Origin: Gliomastix tumulicola
Taxonomy: Eukaryota; Ascomycota; Sordariomycetes; Hypocreales; Bionectriaceae
Direction of reading: 5' to 3'
DNA: 64,000 nt
Assembly: GCA_001599755.1 (NCBI GenBank)
Contig: BCHX01000006.1
Location: 3,335,336 to 3,399,335 of the forward strand
Every line of letters starts with the position of its first letter. The stretch's first letter is position 1. The translations under genes were made by a program, and so were the position numbers. A model generated the notes under the pieces. The model did no database searches and was not told the DNA's origin. It saw nothing but the letters and a program-made list of their open reading frames with translations. This document shows, one piece after another, positions 10,801 to 21,381 of this stretch.

Positions 10801-11101
10801 CGGACAGCTCGGCGCTCGACGTCTTGTCGATGCAGCACGTGTCGATCCAGAGGTACCCGTGGCCCTGAGAACGGGCCAGAGCCGCCGACGCCTGCAACTT
10901 GGCGTATCCCGGCTTCTTGGTCACGGCGTGGGACATGATGCCGCCCGTGAGCTGTTCGAGCTTCCCGTTGAGCCGCTCGAGGTCCTGCATGGTGAGCTCG
11001 TCGCTGTCGGACCCCCACGTGTGCGACAGGATGGCATAGGGCGGGAGGTTGGCATCGTGCTTCGTCACGAGCTTGAGGCTCGAGGTGTCAACCAGACGCA
11101 T
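7862..11101 (-). CDS. HET-domain protein with C-terminal ankyrin repeats
   Basis: Single uninterrupted frame of 1079 aa from the ATG at 11101. MRLVDTSSLKL is the usual opening of HET proteins. The frame extends 38 codons further upstream without family similarity. The HET domain shows YAILSHTWG (22-30), WIDTCCIDK (85-93) followed by SSAELSEAINSMFRWY, and RGWTLQELIAP (155-165). A middle part of about 500 residues has no motif I recognise. From about residue 715 come ankyrin repeats, for example RPLHWATLFGNAEIVSLLLK, TPLHRAAAMANIRAATALM and TALHAACRGGHHSTVNLLLE. HET proteins trigger heterokaryon incompatibility or cell death after partner recognition, and ankyrin repeats probably sense the partner. 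No NACHT or NB-ARC ATPase motif is visible, so it is not a classical NLR. Confidence 0.9.
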   Translation of the reverse strand: MRLVDTSSLKLVTKHDANLPPYAILSHTWGSDSDELTMQDLERLNGKLEQLTGGIMSHAVTKKPGYAKLQASAALARSQGHGYLWIDTCCIDKTSSAELSEAINSMFRWYRDAEVCYVFLDDVQTPLGGSAGIISKLLGQVPGEEAIRKSRWFTRGWTLQELIAPSNVDFYSQSWEFLGSKTYSPAAHVDFPKLIGDIAGIDIDVLLGYASLEQMSVAQRMHWASRRRTTRIEDMAYCLMGIFGVNMPLLYGEGDQAFIRLQVEILRSTTDQSIFVWQCPSDDLLRYQLSGLLAPSPACFRVSDHIRLPSAVLDTGEATSAPSTMTNAGLHVRLKLTARLDGEGGEGPARYYAILDCAPQSQEDPESSEETLLPCIVLVALGGDQFARVHADEFSFAPTNEPGFWGETEHKYVYVKQFSVQVAPPIRVNIPSDMVIEDAYPDRDWNPSVRIMRTDRANFQGVLGVFRFRVGKQKVDVFVGISSNLQSQQSTRYWCQQEPCKEQPIPLTVRYLGAGGLRNPQPHDPDLPDDLVERSFCLGRMAVVSMEQSHGKSYLSLAIHDLPELHSDHKPGRLIQTVDPSKVAELDTTQFNRVFLDNSHTASLAQLFRTHVDSHIDWSQAQDASENIRLAATGFLIRTSEPREHPLLPSPLVGLKPVEIKSKLQKIGYTVNGLGSSEVSDLESHFSKLLIETCIVNDVKGATELLQSILSCAKIEAIASFHESHQEEPWTTTIEGFRPLHWATLFGNAEIVSLLLKGGANVTSTTATGMTPVDIAAMLGHVKVLKLLVEGNRDRIDYLPPQPPLFEHPCHLAAAHVKSNDVEAVLRLLMPVPSESDKSTDSPFNGMTNNVGETPLHRAAAMANIRAATALMKLDKNMDVDQQDNAGRAALWHASAAGAAALVSFLLNAGADYDQPDRYGLTALHAACRGGHHSTVNLLLEHDDYHVHPKMSKFTPAHFATLSGDVETLRVLKKHGQNLDAYVEREPGRGIAPAHIAMVNYNAACLDFLKLAGCDVTREGWYHILFSASERSQVQVARKKIRLRKGSDKSWPRNNDGDELRVQYFMGGLMNSYFIPTAL

Positions 11102-11536
11102 CGTCGCTGCCTCGAGCTGAGCGCGTGAGGCGCAAAGCGAGGGAGCATATGGCAGCGAGACTGAAAGAAGTAAGCAGGGTTGCCTGATTTCCGGCGCGCC
11201 GCAACTCAGCCGCAAGAAGGCCAGACAGACGATGGATTCAGCCAGTTAGGCTCCATGTCAGGTGACACGTTGGTGGAGTGGGATTCCCCTCAGGGCCCTG
11301 ATATCGACGTTAACGGACACTAACAGTAGCGTGCGGTAGGACGCTATGCATCGGGACGACCCGAGATGCACTCTGATGTGTCTTTTGCCATATGATAAAT
11401 AGATGAGATAGGGTGTCCAGGCTGCGTCTACTAGTTATTTACATAAATTAGGCACTGAGAGCCACCATTTGCACGGTCAAGACCACCTCAAAACATGGTC
11501 CGGCCTCAACTGTCAAAGACCCTGGCAGGGCCCTGA
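11102..11536. other. intergenic region
   Basis: HET gene promoter and 3' flank of the DJ-1 gene. Nothing else recognised. Confidence 0.5.
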
Positions 11537-12430
11537 CTAGCCCTGATGGGGGACGCCCACAATGTCCGTGTACGGGTCATCATCGTGCGCACGAGGAACC
11601 AGCTCAGTTCCAAGCAGGACACGGTTGTACATTTCCTCGCCGTAGAACTGACGGATGAACTCGATGGTCAAATCCATACCGGATGTAACCTATTGCCTCA
11701 TTGTTAACACACCGCATGTGACATAACGAAGACCAGTAAGGAGTTGAGTGAAGGAGATTTCACGTACACCTGAGGAAGACCAGAGGTTGTCGTCGATCAC
11801 ATAGCGTGCCGGGGCCACCCAGGTGACATTGTCACCGTGCGCGGTCACGAGATTCCACGCGTTCTTGTTCGTAGTGGCCCGCCTACTGTTGAAGACGCCG
11901 CCTCGAGCCGCAAAGATGGCACCTGTGCAGATCGTGAGGAGATATCGCAAGCCAGGAAGCTTCTCGACAATATAGTCGTCCACGTAGGTCATGGAAGCGT
12001 CCCGAGCAGCGGCGCCGCCGGGCACAACGAGGATGTCCAGGTCGAGATCGTCGTCAAAGGTGGCCTTTCCGACAATGACAGGCTCATATGTCGAGTTGAA
12101 GCGATTGCCTAGGGGAGGCGTGATGACGACATCCTCATCCGTCGGCGTGATAATTGTCGCTTCGAGGTGCTGAGTGGCTGCGACCAGGTAAAGTAGCCCC
12201 AGCGGTCCATATACGTCGAGCAAATCGACTCCGGGAAAAGCCAGGAACCCCCATTTAATCGGAGCGTCTACACAGACCCACGTAAGCTTGACGATATTCA
12301 TGTGAGTTTTTAGGGAGTTGATCTCACTGTCACTTCTCTGTGGCTGTTCTGATGGCACAGACGAGCTGCATACCACGGGGAGAACCGATACAGCCGCTGC
12401 TGCAATGGTGAAAAGCTGGTTAGAGCGCAT
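11537..12430 (-). CDS. secreted DJ-1/PfpI family protein
   Basis: Exons 12430-11768 and 11689-11537, a 78-bp GTACGT...TAG intron between codons, 271 aa. The first 22 or so residues (MRSNQLFTIAAAAVSVLPVV) look like a signal peptide. The DJ-1/PfpI fold follows: WGFLAFPGVDLLDVYGPLG, LDILVVPGGAAARD and the nucleophile elbow LLTICTGAIFAARGG with Cys168, then TNKNAWNLVTAHGDNVTWV and, after the splice, SSSGVTSGMDLTIEFIRQFY. That order matches the GATase-1-like group related to isonitrile hydratase and GlxA sensor domains. No DNA-binding domain is attached. Several N-x-T/S sequons agree with secretion. The reaction is unknown. Confidence 0.85.
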
Positions 12431-13307
12431 GATGGCAGCAGCGGTAGCCGTTGAGCTGGATGAGGCGATGGCTAGTTCTACCAGCCATTTACAGCGTACT
12501 GCCGAGCATTTAATATACCATCGTGTGAGAAGGTATGAGCATATTATTACTGAACCAAAGAACTGCTCTCTTCACCCTGAGGAGTTTAATTCCGGTGCGT
12601 CTCGGATGTAATAAGCACGTAAAATGTAGCCTACTAGGATCTTTGGTATAACCACTCCACTAAACCACTGTGAAGTCGGGGTAGAGTTCCGCCGTGTACT
12701 CAAGGGATGTTCAATAGAGACCGACTTATTAATCACGGTAGGGGTTTCAGACAAGTGGCAGGTTGTCATAGGGGCTCACGAAGGGGCTTAGATAGCGTGA
12801 CAGGACGACGCAATACTCCAGCAGATACCAATGACAGCGCTCCGTCAGGGTGACAGAGGTCGTCGAGGCTCAACACAAAACGCCACCTAACATGGATTCA
12901 AGGTGTTGTGTATGTTTAAACTTTCTCGGTATCAATTTTTCCAGTCACACGACTGATATAAAACTTCAGCCACCGACACAGCCAAGTTGTATAGTCCTAT
13001 GACTCGCGTGTTTATTCGACCGCGTGCCAACCACCTCCTCATGGAAAATGCCAGCCTCGTCATTAACTGCTTATTTACTATTTAAGGGGCATTAAGGCCC
13101 TCTCTCTCCATTATAACACATCCTGCGATCGCCATCCGCATGAGAGACACGAACTCCAAGCTCTGGGGTGAGAATCGGGCTGCTAAGAAGGAGATCAGCG
13201 ATCTGAAGAAGCGTGTCCAGGAACTTAAAAGTGACAGGAGAACCATGGGCGAAAAAGTCAACCGAACCAGCGAAACCCCTACTCTTCTCAACTTCATGGT
13301 ATCCCCT
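12431..13307. other. intergenic region left of the retroelement
   Basis: DJ-1 promoter side and the left flank of the LTR element. Only the short coiled-coil frame listed separately stands out. Confidence 0.4.
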
Positions 13308-13343
13308 TGTGACGAACGGGGTGATCCGTCTGGTGTAGGGTAG
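13140..13343 (+). pseudogene. possible coiled-coil fragment cut by the LTR element
   Basis: A 67-codon frame whose first 45 residues (RDTNSKLWGENRAAKKEISD, then LKKRVQELKSDRR) look like a charged heptad coiled coil. The frame runs into the left LTR at 13308, so any gene here is truncated. I do not recognise a family. It could be the remnant of another element's gag-like region or a host gene fragment. It might also be chance. Confidence 0.25.
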
Positions 13344-13790
13344 TCAGATTAGGGTTCAAACAATGTTTTATATTCTTAGAACTCTAGGATATCTTGACTA
13401 AGCGAGGTGGTAGTCACAGCTAATAAGTCATAAGTATTAGTAAGGCTAAGAGGAACTAGTATTAGTAAAGGATACTCTAGCTTAGTATACTTATTAGTAA
13501 AGGGTGTATTTAAGTAAGGTACTTTATTAATAACTAGTAAGCTATTTAACCTATCTAGGTAATAACTATAATATATATACTAGGTGGTGCACTTATAGTA
13601 TACTATACCTTAAGTAAACTAAAAGCCTAGTTTACTATTAAGTTACTATTAGTTTACTAGTAGCTTTATAAATTATACTTCTAGGTAGGTGTCTCCACCT
13701 AATACTTAGGATAAAATATCCTACTATTTATAGTATCTATTTAATCTATATAGCCTATAATCCTATAATTATATTAATTAAGTTATAATA
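13308..13790 (-). repeat. left LTR (3' LTR of the minus-strand element)
   Basis: It aligns without gaps to 20747-21229. Differences are almost all C/T or G/A transitions. The first 100-280 bases keep CpG and CpA sites, whereas the inner part is fully converted to TpA, ending ATAATA where the other copy has GTAACA. Confidence 0.9.
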
Positions 13791-13810
13791 TAATCTCCCC
13801 TCTTCTAAGG
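13791..13810 (-). other. polypurine tract
   Basis: Read on the minus strand, the bases just before the left LTR are AGAAGAGGGGAGATTA. A purine run at this place primes plus-strand DNA synthesis in LTR elements and marks the left LTR as the 3' one. Confidence 0.6.
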
Positions 13811-16800
13811 TCTTTAGCCTAAAACCTACTTAAGCTATTATATACTTACTTCCTATCCCTAGTATATTTATTCTCCCTTTACTTCTTCCTTTATTCTTAT
13901 ATTAATATAATATTAGGTTATATTAAAAAATTATTAAAATTATATAATACCTAGGATTACTATATAGTGACTTCTAATTTTATTTATATTAATAGCTTCT
14001 TTATCTTACTATATTCTTAGTATTTTAATTATTATAAAAGCTATTTAATAGTAAAGGATATTAATTATTATTAAGCTTATTTTCTAGTTAATTATATATA
14101 TAATAGTACTTATATCTTTATAGTATCTTATAAGTTCCCCTTTTACCTTTATATTCTTAGGTGGTCTTCTAACTTATACCTTTAGTGGAATAAATTAATA
14201 ATAAGCTAGTATAGCTAGAGTAGGAGGAGGAGGCTATAAAAGAGTAGCTCCTAGCTTATTATTATTAGTTAAAATATAAGATAAATAAGTCCCTAGTAAA
14301 ACTAGTACACCTCTAAAAGATATATAAACTACTTTACTCTAAGGGTGTAAAAATAGTGAAGAAAAATCTATCCTTAATAGAGGAGTTAAAAGAGGAGGAG
14401 TAGAAAGAGGTAAAGGAAAAGACCTAGAAGGAGGAGCTAGAGTAGGTATAGTAGTAGGAGTAAGAGGCTTTTACCTAAATATAGTAGGCTTACTCTATTA
14501 AGGTATTTAATTAGTTAAGTATTCCACTTAATAATAACTTATTAACTAGGTTACTTAAGGATATTACTTAGGGTAATTTTAATAATATACTATTAGTAAA
14601 TACTAAGCACCCTTTAGGTTTTTAACTAGTTCTTAGGTATTATATTTACTTTTATATCCTTTTTATTTAACTTTATATTTATCTTTATTATTAATTCTCT
14701 ATTTATCTAAAATTACTTCTACTTTAAATACTTTATTATATACTTTAATATATAGGTATAGTTTATTAATTTAAGTGCCTTCTAGTATTAGTTTTAAAAG
14801 TGAAATATAAAAAATAGGGTATATTTATATATTTATAGGTAATAATAGTTAGTAGTTAAATATTAAAATTTTCTTCTTAACTTTAAAGGGTTTAAGTTTT
14901 TTATAGTTTAATTTATTACTTAATTATATTATTATAATTCCTTATTAAAGTAGATAAATTATCTCTCTCTCTTTAAAGGTTAATCCCTTTAACCTTCCTT
15001 AATTATAGTATTTCACTATATATCTATATATAAACTTAAGTTATTTTCTTATTTTATTATATAGGTTAAGTAGTTCTTATACTATAAGGATAGCTTTATC
15101 TATAAGTAGCCTTTCCCTAGGCTACTTTTACTATAATAGTTTATATTTAAAGTTAACTTTAAATAATAAAACTTTAGTGGATTTCTATAGTACTAAGTTA
15201 TATATAAACTAAGCTATTAGTAGGTATTTAACCTAATTATCTTAGTTATAGTTAATATAATACTATAAGTACTACTTAAGTATTTAGTTAAGCCTTTTTA
15301 TTTATTTATCTATTTATAATTATCTTACTATATTAAGTTTATAGTTAACTTTAAATCTTCCTATTAAGCTTTACTAAAACTTAAATATAAATATTATCCC
15401 TCTATTAGAAATAATCTTATTTAGTAGTTTATATTAGCTTACTACTATCTTAATAAACTAATATACTAGTACTTTTATATTACTTTCTTTCTAATATAGA
15501 ATAAAGTAAATATACTTTATAAAGTAATCTATAATAATAAAGATATTATTATACTTTATATTATCTCCTAGTTTATAGAAGTATAATAACTTTATAATAT
15601 AATCCCATGTAATAGAGGTCTATAGTCCTTCTAGGACTAGTAGTAGTTATAGTTCCCTATATAATTTATATTATATTAATTTAGTAAGGTAATATTCCTA
15701 ATATTATCTTATAATTCTACTTACCTCCTTATTAATTTCTTCCTAATTATAGCTTTATCTAATTTATTTAAGGGTTCTCTAGATCCTAGGGTGTCCCACT
15801 ATAGGGTCCTTATAGACTTCCTTAATAAGTTACTTATATAGCTCTATAGGTACCTATATATAGTTTTCTATTTTACTCTATATTTCTTATACTCCTAGGA
15901 AGCTATTATCTAATACTAAGGGTAAATAGACTATATAGTTATCCTCCTATAAGATATCCTTAGGTAATTTTTTATTTTTATATTATTTCACCTATACTTT
16001 AATTATATTAAGGGTATTAGTAGGTGTTATTTATAGCTATTCCTTATTATTAATATAGATGCTAGGTCTATTATTATTTTTAGTTAATAGTATATAGGTA
16101 GTATTAACCTACTTACCTTTTTTAATTATATTAAGCTAGATCTATTAGACTTTACTATTATTTATTTACTTAAAGACTTATTCTTTTATAATAATATATT
16201 TTATATTATATTCTAGTTTTTAGCTTAGTATATTAGCCCTTCTATTCTCTAATCCTTTTCTATAGATAATCTTATAGTTAAACTTAGCTATTATTTCTAT
16301 ATAGTAAAATTATTAACTATTAAGTTCCTATATTATTATAAAGTATATAATATTCTTATAATTAATATATACTATTACCTTATACTTACTCCCTAGTAGG
16401 TAGTATTAGTACTCCTTAAAGTATAGAATTATTACTAAAAATTCCTTATTATAAATAAAGTAGTTTAGTTCTACTTTATATAACTTTTATGAGAAGAATA
16501 TAATAGGTCTAATTCTACCTTAATTATCTTATTATTCTATTTACCCTATAACTATAAAATTAGAAGTATTTATTTCTAGCTTAATAGGTTTTTTAAGATT
16601 AAATATAATAAGTATAGGTTTTAATATAATATAGTTTTTAATCTTATTAAATACTTACTAGTATACTAGTATTTATTTAAACTTCTAATTCTTCTTAATA
16701 GCTTCTATAAGTAGGTTTATAATTTTACTAAAATCCTTAATAAAGTATTAATAGTAGTTTATAAAATTAATAAATACTTAAATTTCTTTAATAAACTTAG

Positions 16801-17005
16801 ACTATACTTATTCCTTAACTATAGCTACTTTTACTAGTTCTATAGTAATCTTGCCTAGTTAAATAATATATCTAAGAAATTTTACTTCCTTTATATAAAA
16901 ATTACTCTTTTCTAAATTAATAAGTAGGTTTACCTTTTATAGTTTTATAAGAACCTTATAAATATATTCCTTATATTACTACTTATTTATAGAGTAAATA
17001 AAGAT

Positions 17006-17017
17006 ATTATTAAGGTA
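17006..17017 (-). pseudogene. relic of the reverse transcriptase catalytic motif
   Basis: Minus-strand codons read Y-L-N-N where active Ty3/gypsy RT has Y-L-D-D. GAT or GAC to AAT or AAC is the change RIP makes (G to A). The context (FIVIYLNNIFIYSINK) fits the RT palm, and nearby TAA/TAG codons stand where Gln codons are expected. It fixes element class and orientation. Confidence 0.75.
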
Positions 17018-20000
17018 TATAACTATAAATATATTAAAGTATTTTTATAGTATATTATTAATTATTCTCTAAAATATAACTAGGGTATTAATAAGCCTAA
17101 ATAGTATAACTAAGTATTTAAAAAGTCTAAATTTAATATAAAATATTATTTTTTACTTATCTCCTTCTTTAATTTAGATAAGGTTATATACTCCCTTAAA
17201 GTTAAGTATAGTAAAGATATTACTACTAGTAAGCCTATCCTTAAGCTTATTTATAAGTAGTAGTAGTATTTTATCTTTCTTTATAATAATATTTAGTATT
17301 TAATAATTAATATATAGCCTAAGCTTTTTATTCTTCTTTAGTATAAATATAATAAAGTAGCTTATTAATAATATTAAGTATTAAATATATCCCTTCTATA
17401 GTATTTTATTAAAGTACTCTCTTAAAGTCTTAAGCTATAGCTAGTTAAGTAGGTATATTTTACTAAATAAAGGGTTCTTACTATTTATAATCTTAATCTT
17501 ATAGTCTTATTCTATATATTCTAGGAGTTTTATTTTAAGTTTATTTATAAATAACTTCTTATAAATATAGTACTATAGTAAAATATATTTTATTTTATCT
17601 ATAGGGGCTTCTTATTTCTCTTATAACTTCTTTTTTATATATAGCTTTATACCTTAGAAGTAATACTATATCTAGTTAAGTACTTACTTCTTAGTTTATT
17701 ATTCTTATTATAAAGTGAGTTTATAATTAGGGTATATTACTATTTAGATTATTACTATATCTTATTTCTATTTATTAAGTACTCTTCTAGTCCTCCTATT
17801 AAGGTCTACTACCTAGGTAAATTTATTATAAAATTTCATCTTCTTTAAATATTATTAGTCTAAAAGCTTTAATATATCCTATTACGCTAGATAGCTATTA
17901 CTTTAATTAACTATAGGGTTATTTATTTATAATTATTTAAATTCTAGTACTATATTTTCTTTATTTAAGTTAAGGATATTAAATTAAATAGGTATTTCTT
18001 AGCTAGCTATAGTATAAGAGAAGTAATTAGTCTCCTTATTTATTACTAGTTCTAGTTTTCTATATTTAGGCTTAAGTAGAGTGTTAAGTATCTTAAGCTT
18101 CTCCTTCTTATACTATAATAACTAATATAAGTATATTAACTTAGGTGAAATAATATTATAGGTAGCTTTACTATTTAATAGTACCTTAAAGCTTTATCTC
18201 TATATTTAAACTTTTAAAGTAATACTTACTAGTCTCCTTAGGTCTTTTTATTTACCTTATAGAGCTCTTAGGTTTATTTAAAGGGTTTATTAGTCTATAG
18301 CTTATATTATATTTAATATATTTAGTTTTTTACCTAATTATTATTCTAGTAGTAAATAGGAATATTATTAATAGTATAGTATACCTCTCCTTATATAGAG
18401 TATTATCTATATTTATTATAGTAGTTCCTTATAATATATTAATATTAAATAAGGTTATCTAGGGTCCCTTTAAGCCTAGTATTAAAATTAAACCCTTAGT
18501 TCTCTATATAGTATAGATCCCTATAAATACTATTAGGGTCTTTATTTAGTCTATATTCTTTATAAGGGTAGTACTTACTAAAGATATTTATAGTAGTAGT
18601 TTTCCTTATAAATTCCTCTACTAGTAGTTCTTCCTTCTACTACTATTATTTCTAATATTACCTTTTATTATATTATTATTAATATATAAGTCTCTATATA
18701 TATTATTTTACTTTTTACTTTTACTATTTATACTATTTATTAACCTTCTATTATTAGTAGACCTTATAGTACTTATCCTAGTAATTATTAAAGGTATTAA
18801 AGTCCTAATAACTCTTAGCTCCTATAAATTAAATTATTACCTCTTTATATTAGATTTATTATATCTTATAGGCTTCTATCTTATATACCTAGTAAGGTTT
18901 AATAATAGGGTTAGGTTTATTATATATAGGGTATATTCTATTAGTAGCCTTCTATTCTATATATTTCTTATAAGTATATATATAGTATAAGATCTATAAA
19001 ATCTAGTTATATAATTAGTACTCTAGTTTAAGAAGTAAGTAATCCCCTTCTTTAAATTATAGGTTTATAACTCCTTAATAGTAGATATTATATAGTATTT
19101 CTATAGGAAATTAAAGGAACTTTTAGTGCCTATTAGGAAATAAGCTACTCTTACTACTATTAGGTCCTAGCTCTTAACTAGCTAGCTCTTCTTTATTAAA
19201 TTTCTTTATATTATATATACTTTTATTATAGGGGTTATTATTCTTAAGGTAGGCTTTATTACCTATATTATATTACACTATATTAAACCTCCTTAGTTAA
19301 GTATTAAGTTTATTTAATATATAAATATAGTAATTATCTTCCTAGTAAGCTTCTTATAAGGCTAACTTATATACTTTATTCTTTAATATTTCTCTTATAG
19401 TATTAAATTTCTTTTCTACCTTTTATTTAATTTACTTTTATATTTATAAGGCTTAGTCTTATCTTAGTATATAGTAGATATTTACCTTATACCCTTACTT
19501 ACTATAGTTATAGTAAATAATAAGTTAATATCCTTAATTATTATTTACCTTTTATTATAATATATCTAGTTCTATAGGACTAGCTCCTATAGTAGCCCTA
19601 AATATAGTACTATTTAGGTTCTATTTCTAGCTATTAGGGTCTTAACTACCCTAGTTTTATTAGTATTTCTATTAATAATATTTAAAGTAGCTTTAGTTAA
19701 ATCTATATAGTAAAGTATAGTGCTCCTAGTAACTACTTTACTTCCTCTCTATATATTAAGTATATTATTAATTATTAATCTTAATAGCTAGTTTAGCTTA
19801 TTTATTAAACTTTATTAGAAGTTATTATTTATAAGTAAATTTATCTTTAACTTTATCCTTAAGTCTATTATATATAATACTAATAAAGTAAGAATTATTC
19901 TAGTTAAGATATATTATAAAGACTTATCCTTTAGTAATATAGTTTAAAGTAGCTTTAGTTTATTATAGCTAGTTTAACTTTTAGTAAGCTTTCTCTTCTT

Positions 20001-20746
20001 TATTAATAGTACTATAGAGTTAAGTAAGTATATACTTAAATATATTAAAACTTCTATATAGTTTAAGTATAGTATTATTAGCTTAATCTTTAATATACTT
20101 ATCTATTTAGGGTTAAAACTATTATAGTAGCTTCCCCTTAAGGTAATTAAATATAAACTTAACCTTATAAGTATTACTAGTAAATAATATAAAGTAGTAT
20201 TTAAAGTATATCTTTAGCTTAGTAATAAAAAAGTAAAGCTTCTTAGGGCTCTTATTATATAACTTTAAAGCTATAGGTTTAAGAATCTCTTTAGTCTCCT
20301 TACTCCCTTAAGTAATATATATAATACTATATACTTCTTTAAGTTATAATTAGTACTATTTAGTATTATAATTCACTTTATCTTAAAGTTTACTAAGGAC
20401 TTATTTAAAGTATTTATATAGAGTTTAAAGTTTATACTCCTTCTACTTATTAGTAGCTTTAAGCTACTCCTAAAGTATATAAAATAAGCTATTAAATAGG
20501 TATATATTATTATTACTTTACTATTAAAGTATCTAAAGATCCTAGTAAAGTTATTTAATCTCTTTATTATTAGAATTATTATTATTATTATTAATAGGTA
20601 AAGTAACTATAGGGGTATTCACTTACTTAGGGTTAATACTAGGGATAGTAGGTAACTTACTAATATTAAAACTTCTAGTAGTAGATATAGTATCTTTATA
20701 TTACTTAGTCTTTAATATAGTAGGGTTTAAATAAGAGCTATTAATA

Positions 20747-21229
20747 TATAATAAATAGGGTGATTTATTTAGTATAGGGTAATTAAATTAGGGTTTAAAT
20801 AATATTTTATATTCTTAGAACTCTAGGATATCTTAACTAAGTAAGGTAGTAGTTATAGCTAATAAGTTATAAGTATTAGTAAGGCTAAGAGGAACTAGTA
20901 TTAGTAAAGGATACTCTAGCTTAATATACTTATTAATAAAGGGTATATTTAAGTAAGGTATTTTATTAATAACTAATAAGCTATTTAATCTATCTAGGTA
21001 ATAACTATAATATATATACTAGGTAGTATACTTATAGTGTGCTGTGCTTTAAGTGAACTAGAAGCCTAGTTCACTATTAGGTTACTATTAGTTTACTGGT
21101 AGCCTTATGAACCATGCTCCCAGGTAGGTATCTCCACCCAATACTTGGGATAGAACATCCTACCATCCGTAGTGTCTGCCTGACCCACATGGCCCGTGAT
21201 CCTACGACCATGTTGGTTGGGTCGTAACA
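20747..21229 (-). repeat. right LTR (5' LTR of the minus-strand element)
   Basis: Partner of 13308-13790, same length. Here the outer 190 bases or so, from about 21035, are unmutated and the inner part is RIP-converted, the mirror image of the left copy. Confidence 0.9.
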
Positions 21230-21381
21230 CTATCTACATGGCCAGCTTTTCGGGTGCGGGAGAGGCAGCAGATAACCTCAATAGAAAGGGCCTTCCTTAC
21301 TACTTTATAGTAATAATACTCGGCGAGGATACGCCTCATGACGAGATAGGACTTCCACCAGTCGGATCCAGTAGCAAGTAG
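21230..21381 (+). pseudogene. truncated inverted copy of the HNH nuclease gene 3' end
   Basis: Starts at the first base after the LTR. The translation includes MASFSGAGEAADNLNRK and ILGEDTPHDEIGLPPVGSSS, then TAG. This matches the last 50 codons of the HNH gene ending at 25656 on the other strand (MAAFSGAGEAADDLDRK and MLGEDTPHDEAGLPPVRSGG). Many differences are CpA/CpG to TpA changes, so the copy was hit by RIP. The 5' nine-tenths of the gene are absent here. Confidence 0.85.

Larger units (their letters stand above)
13308..21229 (-). mobile_element. RIP-degraded Ty3/gypsy-type LTR retrotransposon
   Basis: A 7922-bp element bounded by two equal 483-bp direct repeats starting TGTGAC and ending GTAACA in the unmutated copies. 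Between them the sequence is extremely AT-rich and almost devoid of CpA, TpG and CpG, while CpC and CpT survive; this is the footprint of repeat-induced point mutation. On the minus strand a reverse transcriptase core remains near 17090-16985: a stop-riddled F-x-R-I-I-N-N-I-L stretch followed by IYLNNIFIYSINK, corresponding to the Y-L-D-D motif of Ty3/gypsy RT. A purine tract next to the left LTR agrees with minus orientation, making the right LTR the 5' one. No reading frame survives. The flanking 5-mers (cccct and ctatc) do not match, so no target-site duplication is seen. Confidence 0.88.

Noticed and set aside
10436..11128. 230-codon + strand frame opposite the HET domain
   Set aside because: Antisense shadow of the HET coding sequence.
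13791..20746. Tandem TA-rich repeats or a centromere core
   Set aside because: No periodic repeat is seen. A single element with LTRs accounts for the block.
13380..21030. Possible mitochondrial DNA insertion because of the extreme AT content
   Set aside because: The two 483-bp LTRs, the transition-only differences, CpA/CpG loss and the RT relic explain the composition as RIP.
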